In this document: positions 27,205-35,836 of the stretch, one piece after another
Layout: each line of letters starts with the position of its first letter
Numbering within the stretch: the stretch's first letter is position 1
Made by a program: the position numbers and the translations under genes
Source of the DNA: an uncultured Roseibium sp.
GTDB taxonomy: Bacteria > Pseudomonadota > Alphaproteobacteria > Rhizobiales > Stappiaceae
Assembly: GCF_947494555.1 (NCBI RefSeq)
Contig: NZ_CANLVF010000001.1
Coordinates: forward strand, 372,001 to 436,000
Length of the DNA stretch: 64,000 bases
Direction: 5' to 3'
Notes under the pieces: generated by a model
What the model saw: only the letters and a program-made list of their open reading frames with translations
Told to the model about the DNA's origin: nothing
The model's database searches: none

Positions 27205-28599
27205 TCAGATGTGGATGACGCGTCCATAGGCGTCGAGCACGCTCTCATGCATCATTTCGCTCAATGTCGGATGTGGGAAGACGGATTCCATCAGGTCTTG
27301 TCCTGTCGTTTCCAGTTTCTGACCAACCACATAGCCCTGGATGAGTTCCGTTACCTCTGCACCTATCATATGTGCCCCCAGCAGCTCATCGGTTTTGGCG
27401 TCAAAAACTGTCTTGATCATGCCCTGCGTCTCGCCGAGAGCAATGGCCTTGCCGTTGCCCTGGAACGGAAAACGGCCGACCCTGACGTCGTATCCGGCCT
27501 CTCTTGCCTGGTCCTCGGTCAGACCAACGCTGGCGATCTGCGGATTGCAATAGGTGCAGCCCGCAATAGTCTCAGGTTTGACCGGATGTCCGGCCAGACC
27601 CGCTATCACCTCAGACACCATGACGCCTTCATGACTGGCTTTGTGCGCCAGCCAGGGACCGGCCACAACATCCCCAATCGCATAGAGGCCGTCGACGCCA
27701 GTACGGCAGTAAGGATCCGTGACGATATGCCCGCGGTCCACCTTGACCCCCGCTTCTTCAAGACCCAGCCCTTCAACATTTCCTGTGATGCCGACAGCGG
27801 ATATTATGGTGTCGAACTCCTCTTCGACGATACCGTCCGGCGTCTCGATACGGGCCACAACTCCCTCGTCGTGGCGGTCAAGATTGGTGACCTTGCTGCC
27901 CTCAAGAATTCTCATGCTGTTTTTCACAAAGGCCTTCCTGGCCAAAGCAGCTATCTCGGCATCTTCAACGGGCAGGACGCGCTCCAACACCTCGACAACA
28001 GTCACCTGCGCGCCAATCCCATTATAGAAGCTAGCGAACTCAATCCCGATTGCACCTGATCCGATAACAAGCAGTTTCTTTGGCTCGTGGGGCGGCTGCA
28101 AGGCGTGCTTGTAGGTCCAGACTCTCTTGCCGTCAGCTTCCAGCCCGGGCAACTGCCGCGCCCGCGCACCGGTGGCCACAACGATGTTGTCCGAGTGGAG
28201 GGTCTGTACCCCGTCATCATTGGTAACGGCAACCTGCCCTTTCGCAGCAAGACGAGCCTCGCCCATGATGCTTGTCACCTTGTTTTTGCGAAAAAGGTAA
28301 CCCACACCGTTCGACAGTCTTTTCGCAACCGATCGAGAGCGTTTGACGATGGCTTCAAGATCATGGGTCGCGGTGTCGATGTTCAGTCCAAATTCCTTGG
28401 CGCGCTGCGCCAGATGCAAGACGTCTGCAGAGCGCAGCATCGCTTTGGTTGGAATGCAGCCCCAGTTGAGGCAGATGCCGCCAAGATGTTCACGTTCGAT
28501 GCAGGCGACGCTCATGCTAAGCTGCGTCCCCCGGATCGCTGCGACGTAACCGCCGGGTCCCGCACCGATCACAATCATATCAAAAGCCTGGTCAGACAT
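27205..28599 (-). CDS. lpdA: Dihydrolipoamide dehydrogenase (E3)
   Basis: 464 residues from ATG 28599, with AGGAGG six bases upstream. FAD motif VIGAGPGGYVAAI, redox disulfide in GGICLNWGCIPTKAM, NAD motif VIGSGAIGIEFASFY, FAD-binding YAIGDVVAGPWLAHKASHEG and the C-terminal HPTLSEMMHE carrying the catalytic His-Glu dyad are all present. It reoxidises the dihydrolipoyl domain and reduces NAD. It is the last gene of the acetoin/diol operon whose E1 and E2 genes lie 8 kb upstream on the same strand, so it is probably the dedicated E3 of that complex. Confidence 0.95.
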   Translation of the reverse strand: MSDQAFDMIVIGAGPGGYVAAIRGTQLSMSVACIEREHLGGICLNWGCIPTKAMLRSADVLHLAQRAKEFGLNIDTATHDLEAIVKRSRSVAKRLSNGVGYLFRKNKVTSIMGEARLAAKGQVAVTNDDGVQTLHSDNIVVATGARARQLPGLEADGKRVWTYKHALQPPHEPKKLLVIGSGAIGIEFASFYNGIGAQVTVVEVLERVLPVEDAEIAALARKAFVKNSMRILEGSKVTNLDRHDEGVVARIETPDGIVEEEFDTIISAVGITGNVEGLGLEEAGVKVDRGHIVTDPYCRTGVDGLYAIGDVVAGPWLAHKASHEGVMVSEVIAGLAGHPVKPETIAGCTYCNPQIASVGLTEDQAREAGYDVRVGRFPFQGNGKAIALGETQGMIKTVFDAKTDELLGAHMIGAEVTELIQGYVVGQKLETTGQDLMESVFPHPTLSEMMHESVLDAYGRVIHI

Positions 28600-28618
28600 G
28601 AGCTGCCTCCTTGTTGCG

Positions 28619-29863
28619 TTACGCGACGGAAAAGCCGGTAACCTCCATGAGTTGTTGAATGACCGAAACGCCGGCAGCTGCAGCCAGCACCAGAGCCACG
28701 GGCATGCGCCAGCGCAACTCATTGGATTTGAGCGTCTGGTCCAGCACGTAGATGATCGGCAGGAGCGCTACGTAGACAGCCAATTGGCAAAGCTCCAAAC
28801 CAAGTGCGAAGGCCAAAAGGCCAAGAACGTCCACGTCACCGGCAAACAGGGCTACGGAGGCAGCGGCTGCAAAGCCATAGCCATGGATCAGGCCGATGAT
28901 GAACAGCGTTGGCCAGTTCATCACATGAGGCAGTTTCAAGGCGATGGCCGCACCGCTGGCGACAATGGACAAGACGATCAACAACTCCACGGATGGAATG
29001 AACCAAGCCGCGTGCGGCGCGTAGCCATAAAGACCTGCTGCAAGTGTTACCACGTGGCCCACTGTGAAGGCTGAGGCCCATAACAGCGCCTGCCGCCAAC
29101 TCTTTGCGGCGATTGCGATCAACAGGATCATCGCAAGATGGTCAAAGCCCAAATAAATGTGCTCCGCCCCAATCCACGCGATGCTTGTGAACCGTTGAAA
29201 GGGGGAGACAAGGCCATCAAACCGGGCGTCCAGAATTCCAAGCATGGCGCGGGTTTCAGTGCCGGTATCGCGATGGAGTTTTACGACGGTGCCGAATTTG
29301 TCCATCACCTGGAACGTCGCTCCAAGGTCAGATGTGATGCGAATGGGTGCGTCCAAGTCGCCTTGCGGTAGCAGGAACTCGATATCCAGCGTGGCATCAA
29401 AATAGGGAAGCGGTTCCTGTGATGCCTGCCTGTCCAATGTCTTTGAGGCCGATTTCATTGTTCCGAAGGTTGGCCGGTCTGCATCGGGCCATAGCCTCGT
29501 TCTCCCGACGGTGAAGCTTTGTTGCAAACCGTTGATCCAGATTGTCATTCCCCCGGACAGGCGTCGATGAAACGCTTGTTCTTCATCGCGCAAGGTCTGC
29601 GGGTTGAGCAGGATTTCGTCTGCGGTGCGTGTGCCGAAAGGGGGGATGCGGGTCTCTTCCACGCCTTGCCAATCTGCCGGCAAAAGCGCAAGTGGTGCAG
29701 GCATCCGAATAAAAACTGCGATCTGGCCGGCCTCGTTCTCGGCAATGTGAACAACGCGGGGATCGGAGTAGCTGAAATGCGCTTCAGCCGGGAGTGGTAG
29801 CAACATGAAGCACAGCGCCCATGCCGCTAGAATATTTGTCCAAAAAGGACTGCAACGTGCCAT
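28619..29863 (-). CDS. HupE/UreJ-family membrane protein with periplasmic domain
   Basis: 414 residues from ATG 29863. A signal peptide (ILAAWALCFMLLPLPAEAHF) and a ~200-residue exported domain are followed by six or so membrane helices with the family motifs EHIYLGFDHLAMILL, ASAFTVGHVVTLAAG, PSVELLIVLSI and FIIGLIHGYGFA; conserved histidines sit in three of these. HupE/UreJ proteins are proposed or shown nickel/cobalt permeases. It lies 19 bp before lpdA and after an exported VOC metalloenzyme gene, so supplying a divalent metal to that enzyme is a reasonable but untested idea. Confidence 0.82.
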   Translation of the reverse strand: MARCSPFWTNILAAWALCFMLLPLPAEAHFSYSDPRVVHIAENEAGQIAVFIRMPAPLALLPADWQGVEETRIPPFGTRTADEILLNPQTLRDEEQAFHRRLSGGMTIWINGLQQSFTVGRTRLWPDADRPTFGTMKSASKTLDRQASQEPLPYFDATLDIEFLLPQGDLDAPIRITSDLGATFQVMDKFGTVVKLHRDTGTETRAMLGILDARFDGLVSPFQRFTSIAWIGAEHIYLGFDHLAMILLIAIAAKSWRQALLWASAFTVGHVVTLAAGLYGYAPHAAWFIPSVELLIVLSIVASGAAIALKLPHVMNWPTLFIIGLIHGYGFAAAASVALFAGDVDVLGLLAFALGLELCQLAVYVALLPIIYVLDQTLKSNELRWRMPVALVLAAAAGVSVIQQLMEVTGFSVA

Positions 29864-29885
29864 CTGCCTGTTCCCACATAAAGAT

Positions 29886-29908
29886 GCCCGGCCAATGCCT
29901 GGCCGGGC
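29886..29908 (-). terminator. Hairpin between VOC and HupE-like genes
   Basis: GCCCGGCCA and TGGCCGGGC form a perfect nine-bp stem with a five-base loop. Only a weak T-rich tail (CTTTAT) follows on the minus transcript. It may be an attenuator or mRNA stabiliser within the operon. Confidence 0.5.
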
Positions 29909-29921
29909 AAAGGGTCGGTCT

Positions 29922-30512
29922 TCAGGAATCCGATTTCGGGCTCCAGAAGGCTCTGTTGTTCTGTTCTTCGTCGAGGATGCCGTTCGGGGCGCTAACGATT
30001 TCCATCTGCATGCCCCAGGGCGACAGGAAATAGACCCATTCCATGCCCTCAAGTCCGGTGCCGGTCAGTGGATGCGGCTCTTCCAAGACGCGAACACCGT
30101 TGTCTTTCAGGTACTGCGTCGCGGCATGGATGTCGTCGACATAAAAAGCGATATGATAGCCGCCGATATCGCTGTTCTTGGGTGGGCTGGGATCCTGATC
30201 CGGTGATGAATACTGAAAGACCTCCAGGGCAGGTCCATTCCCGCATTTCACCATGGTGATGACGTTGATGACCGCGCGCGGGTTGACGTTGAGGTTTTTC
30301 GTCATCCAGTCATCGTCAAACGGGCCGAACGGTCCGAAGGAGAAGAAGGATTCACAGCCCATCACATCGACCAGGAATTCAACCGCTTCATCCACATTCG
30401 GAACCGTAATTCCAATATGCTGGGTACCACGCATGCCGGGCATTTCAGCGGTTGCCGCGAATGGCGTGCTCATCGCTAGCGCAGCGGCTAATATCAGTGC
30501 TTTCGGTTTCAT
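29922..30512 (-). CDS. Exported VOC-superfamily (glyoxalase-like) metalloprotein
   Basis: 196 residues from ATG 30512, chosen for AGGAGGAA eight bases upstream and because it begins a signal peptide (ALILAAALAMSTPFAATA). The mature part is a two-module VOC fold with all four likely metal ligands: TQHIGITV (His), LEVFQY (Glu), GYHIAFYV (His) and MQMEIV (Glu). Most glyoxalase/VOC enzymes are cytosolic; export is unusual. It sits between the butanediol dehydrogenase and HupE-like genes. It may act on a reactive dicarbonyl or diol product in the periplasm; the substrate is not known. Confidence 0.82.
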   Translation of the reverse strand: MKPKALILAAALAMSTPFAATAEMPGMRGTQHIGITVPNVDEAVEFLVDVMGCESFFSFGPFGPFDDDWMTKNLNVNPRAVINVITMVKCGNGPALEVFQYSSPDQDPSPPKNSDIGGYHIAFYVDDIHAATQYLKDNGVRVLEEPHPLTGTGLEGMEWVYFLSPWGMQMEIVSAPNGILDEEQNNRAFWSPKSDS

Positions 30513-30574
30513 GGGTCTGCTTCCTCCTGGTTTGGTTTTGGAAAGAGCCGCGCCTTTTCCGGCGGCCTGCTTGC

Positions 30575-31627
30575 TCAAGGCGATTCAACGAGGATCTTGA
30601 TTTGGGATTTGTCTGAGACGAGTGTCTCGAACCCTTCAGACACGATGTCTTTCAGGGCAATGCGTTTGGTCACAAGCCGGTCCGCTGCGAAGTGCCCTTG
30701 TTCCATCAGGGCCATGACCGCCGGGTAAACGTTGCGATAAGCGATCGTTCCCTTGATATCGCGTTCCCTGATGACAACGGTGTTGGGATGAAAACTCGCT
30801 TCTGTTTCCCAGATCGAAACAACGAGTGTCTGGCCGGCATATTTTGTCGAGTCGATCGCTTGCGGCAGAACGGCGGGGACGCCTGTCACTTCAAAAGCAA
30901 CGTCAACGCCGCCGCCGGTCCGTGCAACAATTTCTGCGGCCGGATCCACAGAGTCCGGATCAAATCCCTCTTTCGCGCCGAGGTCCAAAGCCTTTTGCCG
31001 CCGTGCTTCAGAAGGCTCCACGACATAGATTTCAGACGCACCCGCAATGCGGAGAGCCTCTACCACCAACAGCCCGATGGGACCCGTGCCAAACACCGCG
31101 GCCTTGTCGCCGGCCTGAATTGAACTTTGGCGCACGGCGTGCAATGCCACAGCGGCAGGTTCAACCAGAGCGCCTTGTTCCACAGACAGGCTGTCAGGCA
31201 TCTTGTGAGCCATGCGCTCGGGAACAATGGAAAAGGACGAGAACCCGGCGATGCCACCGGACAGGCCCATAAATCCGAGTTTTTCGCAGAGATTGTATTT
31301 GCCATCCAGGCAGGCAGCGCATTTGCCGCAAGCATAGATCGGCTCGATGGCCACCCGGTCACCTACGGAAACGCCTTCAACGCCCTCACCAAGTGAAACG
31401 ACTTCACCGCAATATTCATGGCCCATCACCACCGGAGCCTTGTCGTGGCTGAGCGGGTGTTCTGCATCGACCGGCACAAAGATTGGTCCTGCGAGATACT
31501 CGTGAAGATCGCTACCGCAAATGCCGGCCCAAGCCACTTTCACCTTGACCTCTCCCTGTCCGGGCTCAGGTTCATCCAGGTCTTCAACACGGATATCTTT
31601 CGCTCCGTACCAGCGCGCGGCTTTCAT
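30575..31627 (-). CDS. 2,3-butanediol dehydrogenase (zinc MDR)
   Basis: 350 residues. Catalytic zinc ligands in GICGSDLHEY and GHEYCGEV, the four-cysteine structural lobe CGKCAACLDGKYNLC, and the NAD motif GTGPIGLLVVEAL with an acidic residue (VVEPSE) after it. The long insertion PIFVPVDAEHPLSHDKAPV and the region IEPIYACGKC are characteristic of (R,R)-butanediol dehydrogenases that interconvert 2,3-butanediol and acetoin with NAD. That fits the acetoin-cleaving complex in the same operon. Another secondary diol is possible. Confidence 0.87.
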   Translation of the reverse strand: MKAARWYGAKDIRVEDLDEPEPGQGEVKVKVAWAGICGSDLHEYLAGPIFVPVDAEHPLSHDKAPVVMGHEYCGEVVSLGEGVEGVSVGDRVAIEPIYACGKCAACLDGKYNLCEKLGFMGLSGGIAGFSSFSIVPERMAHKMPDSLSVEQGALVEPAAVALHAVRQSSIQAGDKAAVFGTGPIGLLVVEALRIAGASEIYVVEPSEARRQKALDLGAKEGFDPDSVDPAAEIVARTGGGVDVAFEVTGVPAVLPQAIDSTKYAGQTLVVSIWETEASFHPNTVVIRERDIKGTIAYRNVYPAVMALMEQGHFAADRLVTKRIALKDIVSEGFETLVSDKSQIKILVESP

Positions 31628-31711
31628 GATGTGCTCCTAAGTTGAGTTGGGTGTCGCTCCCAAGCACGGCCAAGTCCGGGAACCTGACCGCGCCTGGGGA
31701 GGTGGGGTTGA

Positions 31712-33289
31712 TCAGATATTCCTGGCGCTCATCTCCTGGGCGATGTACTCCGCCTGACGGATCGCCAGCGCGACAATCGTCAAGGTCGGATTGCAGGCTG
31801 CCGATGAGGTGAACTGGCTGCCGTCCGAGACGAAAAGGTTCGAGATATCATGCGACTGGCCATAGGCATTGACGACGCCTTTGGACGGATCCGCGTGCAT
31901 TCGGTTGGTGCCCATGTTGTGCGATGCCGGATAGGCGGGAAGCTCGTAGACATCCGTGGCACCGACCGCTTCATAGATCTGGGCCGAGGTCTCGAACATG
32001 TAGTTGGTCATGTTGACGTCGTTGATATGCGGCGTCTTTGCCACGATGGGCACTGGCAGACCATATTGATCGACCTCGCTGTCATGCAGCGTCACGCCGT
32101 TTTGCTCTTGCGCGAGATCTTCGCCGAGTACCCAGACACCCGACATGTGGTCGTACTTCTCCAGACCCTGCGCGACGCTCTTGCCCCAGCCTGTGTTGCC
32201 AGGCTCCATGAAGGCGGCCATGAAGGGAAGCCCGAGGGACAGGAATTCCAGATAGAATCCGCCTGAAAATCCGCGTGATGGATCGTGATAGACATCGTCG
32301 CCGACGATGCCTGCGACCGACGTGCCCCGGAACATATGAACAGGCTCGGGCATCGCGGCGTAAACACCACCAGTGGTATGCACCATGTAGTTCTTGCCGA
32401 CCTGGCCCGAGGAGTTTGCCAGTCCGTCCGGGAACAATTTGGAGGCGGAGTTCAGCAAGAGCCGGGGACTTTCGATGGAGTTGCCGGCGACGCAGACAAT
32501 ACGCGCTTTTTGAAGTTTCTGGTTGCCATCGGCATCGGCGTAGAGCACGCCAGTCACCTTGCCACTGGCATCATGTTCGATTTTCAGCGCCATAGCGCCT
32601 GTGCGAATTTCGCAATACTCGGTGTCTTCGGCTTGCGGCAGCTCAGTGACCATGGTGGACCATTTTGCGCCGACTGCGCAGCCCTGCATGCAAAAGCCGA
32701 TTTGCTGACAGGCAGGCCGTCCGTCGCGATCGAGCGAGTTGATGGCCATTGGCCCGGAATCGTAATCCGTGCGCCCGGTCCGCCTGCATCCTTCCGCCAA
32801 AACCCGAAAGCCATTGTTCCAGGGCAGGTGCGGCATGCCGGTGGTTTTCCCAGTGACCCCCATCTTGAGCTCGGCCTGCTCGTAGTAAGGCGTCAGCTCC
32901 TCCAGGGAGATCGGCCAATCCTCGATATTGGCGTCTTCGATATCGCCATAGGTCGAGCGGGTCTTGAACTCGTAGTCTTTGAAACGCAGAGCGACGCCAG
33001 CCCAGTGAACCGTTGAGCCTCCATAGCCCTTTACAATCCAGGCCGGCAGGTTTGCGTGGTTGACGGAGCCGTGCCAGCCGCCAGCGGAGTAGCGTTTGTC
33101 GAGCCAGGAGAGCTTCTGGAAGGCTCCCCATTCGTCATTGACCATATCACTGGAGTCAAACCGCGGCCCGGCTTCGAGCACCACCGATTTGATGCCCTTC
33201 TTGGCGAGTTCATTGGCAACGGTACCGCCCCCTGCGCCAGAGCCAATAATAACAACGACACCTTCATCATTCAGTTCGAATGTAGCCAT
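31712..33289 (-). CDS. GMC-family dehydrogenase large subunit (gluconate-2-dehydrogenase type)
   Basis: 525 residues. N-terminal FAD motif IIGSGAGGGTVANELAKKG, EAGPRF, the GYGGSTVHWAGVALRF loop, and C-terminal SHNMGTNRM with a catalytic-type histidine and the closing VSDGSQFTSSAACNPTLTIVALA strand. No signal peptide of its own; the next upstream gene encodes a Tat-bearing small subunit, the arrangement used to export this large subunit by hitch-hiking. It oxidises a sugar or alcohol in the periplasm and feeds electrons to the respiratory chain. In this operon a diol or hydroxyketone is a likely substrate (inference). No cytochrome subunit is seen. Confidence 0.87.
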   Translation of the reverse strand: MATFELNDEGVVVIIGSGAGGGTVANELAKKGIKSVVLEAGPRFDSSDMVNDEWGAFQKLSWLDKRYSAGGWHGSVNHANLPAWIVKGYGGSTVHWAGVALRFKDYEFKTRSTYGDIEDANIEDWPISLEELTPYYEQAELKMGVTGKTTGMPHLPWNNGFRVLAEGCRRTGRTDYDSGPMAINSLDRDGRPACQQIGFCMQGCAVGAKWSTMVTELPQAEDTEYCEIRTGAMALKIEHDASGKVTGVLYADADGNQKLQKARIVCVAGNSIESPRLLLNSASKLFPDGLANSSGQVGKNYMVHTTGGVYAAMPEPVHMFRGTSVAGIVGDDVYHDPSRGFSGGFYLEFLSLGLPFMAAFMEPGNTGWGKSVAQGLEKYDHMSGVWVLGEDLAQEQNGVTLHDSEVDQYGLPVPIVAKTPHINDVNMTNYMFETSAQIYEAVGATDVYELPAYPASHNMGTNRMHADPSKGVVNAYGQSHDISNLFVSDGSQFTSSAACNPTLTIVALAIRQAEYIAQEMSARNI

Positions 33290-33301
33290 TTTTTCGTCCC
33301 C

Positions 33302-33895
33302 CTATTTTGCAACCTTGGCCATGCGCTCTTCGAGGCTTGGGCCCTGGGGAACGAAGGTGATGTCGGAAAACCCTCGCTCGATGTAGCCGCCATGCTCCAC
33401 CGAAGAGCCCTGGTAGCCGAATTTCGGCCAGACATCGGGATTGTTGTAGATGCCGAAATAAGCCGCCCACCGAACACCCTGGAAGAAGCCCTCGTTCTGG
33501 AACTTGCGCAGAAGGCCCTCGCGTGCATCAGCATCTTCAATGTCGACATAACTGACGCCAAAGAGCGCTTGGGACTGTTCTTCGATCTGTGCAAGTCCGG
33601 CCTTGAGCGCCTTGGCGTTTGCCTCGTCTCCATCCGCCGTCGCAATCACGCCGTCGGCAATGGCCTGGTAGACTTCGATATCCAGAAGATCGGGGTGCGG
33701 GTAGATGTCTTGCGTCATGCGCAGCACCATGGCCGATTGATCGGCGTCCAAAGCGGATGCAAACGCCGGTCGCGCCCCGGCCAGCATCGCGCTTGTTGTG
33801 ACCCCCGCCACGGCCGACGTCATCAGGAACAGACGGCGGCTCACGCCGGCATGGTCCTCTTTCGGTGCCACATACTTGTGGAAGTTGATTGTCAT
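33302..33895 (-). CDS. Gluconate-2-dehydrogenase subunit 3 family protein, Tat signal
   Basis: 197 residues. The twin-arginine signal SRRLFLMTSAVAGVTTSA is followed by the subunit-3 pattern: MVLRMTQDIYPHPDLLD, a helical middle, and QGVRWAAYFGIYNNPDVW near the end. It carries the folded GMC subunit across the membrane and stays as the small subunit. Twelve bases separate it from the GMC gene. A 178-bp gap follows upstream, so a secondary promoter is possible. The membrane or cytochrome partner is not encoded here. Confidence 0.87.
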   Translation of the reverse strand: MTINFHKYVAPKEDHAGVSRRLFLMTSAVAGVTTSAMLAGARPAFASALDADQSAMVLRMTQDIYPHPDLLDIEVYQAIADGVIATADGDEANAKALKAGLAQIEEQSQALFGVSYVDIEDADAREGLLRKFQNEGFFQGVRWAAYFGIYNNPDVWPKFGYQGSSVEHGGYIERGFSDITFVPQGPSLEERMAKVAK

Positions 33896-34072
33896 TCTCT
33901 CCTCCTAGCTACGATCTTTTGGCTTGGTTTTTTTCAGCGTCGCAGTCCCTCGTGAGGGCAAAAGAACCCCTGCTTCGCAGATGACATCAGCGAAGTGCGT
34001 GGCTTACCGGTGCCCGAATGTCAGTCAGTTCCGCTTTTCAACAGCCGTTTTGGCTTATCCGCGAGGTAGGTT

Positions 34073-34435
34073 CTAGAACCGGTTGAACCCTCCCTTGCGT
34101 GTTATGTAGATGGGTGAGATTCCCGCAAGTACCTCCCGGATATACGGGGTTGCGTTGTCGCTTACGGTGCCGGTGCAACTGCTCACCAGTTCGAAGAAAC
34201 GTCCGGCGTAGTTTTCGGCAAAACCCTTGACATGCAAGTCACCGTTCTCCGCATCTGCATAGACCTCGTGAATGTGCCACTTGCCGGTATCCCCGACCTC
34301 TGACCATTCATAGGTCAGGGTGCCTGGTTCCTTCTGGGTTCGCTCCACAAGCTCGCTCATGAGATCTTTGAAGCCGGCAGCTTTGTCAGCCGGCACATCG
34401 ACTTGAAGATGTATGTGGATTGTTGCTTCAGACAT
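34073..34435 (-). CDS. Antibiotic-biosynthesis-monooxygenase (ABM) fold protein
   Basis: 120 residues from ATG 34435, preceded by GGGAGGAAAC; a TTG four codons earlier is unlikely. The N-terminal strand IHIHLQVDVPADKAAGFKDL and the EPGTLTYEWSEV segment match ABM/YgiN-type dimeric ferredoxin-like folds. Many are quinol or small-molecule monooxygenases without cofactors, others have no known activity. It lies between the dehydrogenase-complex genes and the GMC pair. A role in oxidising or shielding a quinone-type electron acceptor is only a guess. Confidence 0.7.
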   Translation of the reverse strand: MSEATIHIHLQVDVPADKAAGFKDLMSELVERTQKEPGTLTYEWSEVGDTGKWHIHEVYADAENGDLHVKGFAENYAGRFFELVSSCTGTVSDNATPYIREVLAGISPIYITRKGGFNRF

Positions 34436-34466
34436 GTTTCCTCCCAAATTAACTTGTCCGCTTGGC

Positions 34467-35159
34467 TCAGGCGGCAGCGAGTGCAGGCGCCCTTATTCGA
34501 AGACGTTTCCAACTGGCGTGATAAAGCTGTCGCGCAATCTCCGCCTTGTCGGGCATCTCTGTTCCTTTCAATGCTCGCAAGGTCACGTGTTTCTTCGGGT
34601 CGACAGGTGGCAAACCGAGGTGTCGGTGGAGATCTGCAATCATCTCAGCGTTCGCCTGCACGTTGCCCTCCACAAAAATCAGGGCATGCGCGAGGACCCG
34701 GTACCCACCGCCCGGCAGGGGTTTCCAACGTTGCGCCGTACCGGCCAATTTCTTGCCACTGATGCCCAGGTTCCAGCTGCCGTCGCAAAAGCTCGCCGGT
34801 ATGTCTCTGATTTCGAGATCCAGCTTCAGACCGGCTAGGGCATCGCAAAAGATCGCTGCAAGATCTGCGTAGGTCTCTTCAATCGTTGCTCCACTCTCAA
34901 CTTTGTAAGCGAGCGCCAGATTGAGCATGCCAGGACCTTGCGGCACAGGACCGCCGCCTGTTGGGCGCATGGTGATCGGCCAGCCTTGAAAGGCGGTAGA
35001 GCCCTCAAGTCCGTGTTTGCGGATCAGGGCCGCCGGGTAAACGATACCGCGCGATTGAGGGCTCCAGACCAGAACACCCGGACCGGTCTTGGAAAAAAGC
35101 GCAGATTCAAGGGCCAGACCTTCTGCAGCATCCCGTACCAGGCGCAACTCCGCCGTCAT
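34467..35159 (-). CDS. lplA: Lipoate-protein ligase A family protein
   Basis: 230 residues from ATG 35159, overlapping the E2-core stop (ATGA). The BPL_LplA_LipB fold signature RPTGGGPVPQGPGMLNLAL corresponds to R-x-S/T-GGG-x-x-x-H/x-x-G-x-LN, with Gln in place of the usual His. ISGKKLAGTAQRW contains the catalytic lysine. It attaches lipoate to the lysine of lipoyl domains. Being coupled to the genes for a free lipoyl domain and E2 core, it probably lipoylates that domain locally. Some family members instead transfer octanoate. Confidence 0.85.
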   Translation of the reverse strand: MTAELRLVRDAAEGLALESALFSKTGPGVLVWSPQSRGIVYPAALIRKHGLEGSTAFQGWPITMRPTGGGPVPQGPGMLNLALAYKVESGATIEETYADLAAIFCDALAGLKLDLEIRDIPASFCDGSWNLGISGKKLAGTAQRWKPLPGGGYRVLAHALIFVEGNVQANAEMIADLHRHLGLPPVDPKKHVTLRALKGTEMPDKAEIARQLYHASWKRLRIRAPALAAA

Positions 35160-35836
35160 GCGCTCATCCCTTCGATTTCTTCGCAAATCGATGTCAGCAA
35201 TTCTCCGGCAGGAGCGCCGTCTATGGCACGGTGGTCGAAGGTCAGCGACAAACCCACATGCGGGCGCAGTTCTATGCCGCCGTCCGCTGCGCGCACGGCC
35301 CGGTCGGTCAACTTGCCTATGCCAAGAATGCAAATCTGCGGAGCATTGATGATCGGGGTGAAGTGCTCCACCCTGGTCAGGCCAAGATTGGACACCGTGA
35401 AGGTACCTCCGGTCATTTCGGTGACGGAGAGCTTGTTGGCCTTCGCCCGCGCCGCCAGATCCTGGCGGGCTGCCCTCAGTTCGGCGACGTTCATGTCTCC
35501 CGCACCAAAAATCGCCGGAGCGACAAGCAAGTTGCCAGGCAGGGCAATGGCAACCGAAAGATCAATCGCCTCAGACAAGTGAATTTCCTTGCCTTCAACG
35601 CGTCCGTTGCCTCCCGGGTTTTTCTTTAACGCCCGGACCACGGCAAGCATCAGCAAGTCCTCGACGGAAGCCTTGGTTCCGGCCTGCGCCAGGCGCGCTT
35701 TTTCCGCCATGAGGGCAGTGGCATCCGCGCTACCGTGGTGGGTCAGCTGCGCTGCGGTTGCAAGGCTTTTCACCATTGCATCTGCGATCATGCCACGCAC
35801 GCCCTTCAGTGGAACGATGCGAACGCCCTCACTCAT
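35156..35836 (-). CDS. E2 acyltransferase catalytic core without lipoyl or E3-binding domain
   Basis: 226 residues, about half a normal E2. It begins directly at the catalytic domain (VRIVPLKGVRGMIADAM), ends LTFDHRAIDGAPAGELL with the active-site His and Asp of the chloramphenicol-acetyltransferase-like fold, and includes GGTFTVSNLGLTRVEHFTPII. No lipoyl domain and no peripheral-subunit-binding domain is present in this gene. Its start overlaps the free lipoyl-domain gene by four bases (ATGA). In the acetoin dehydrogenase complex it should transfer the acetyl group from the lipoyl arm to CoA. Confidence 0.88.
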   Translation of the reverse strand: MSEGVRIVPLKGVRGMIADAMVKSLATAAQLTHHGSADATALMAEKARLAQAGTKASVEDLLMLAVVRALKKNPGGNGRVEGKEIHLSEAIDLSVAIALPGNLLVAPAIFGAGDMNVAELRAARQDLAARAKANKLSVTEMTGGTFTVSNLGLTRVEHFTPIINAPQICILGIGKLTDRAVRAADGGIELRPHVGLSLTFDHRAIDGAPAGELLTSICEEIEGMSA

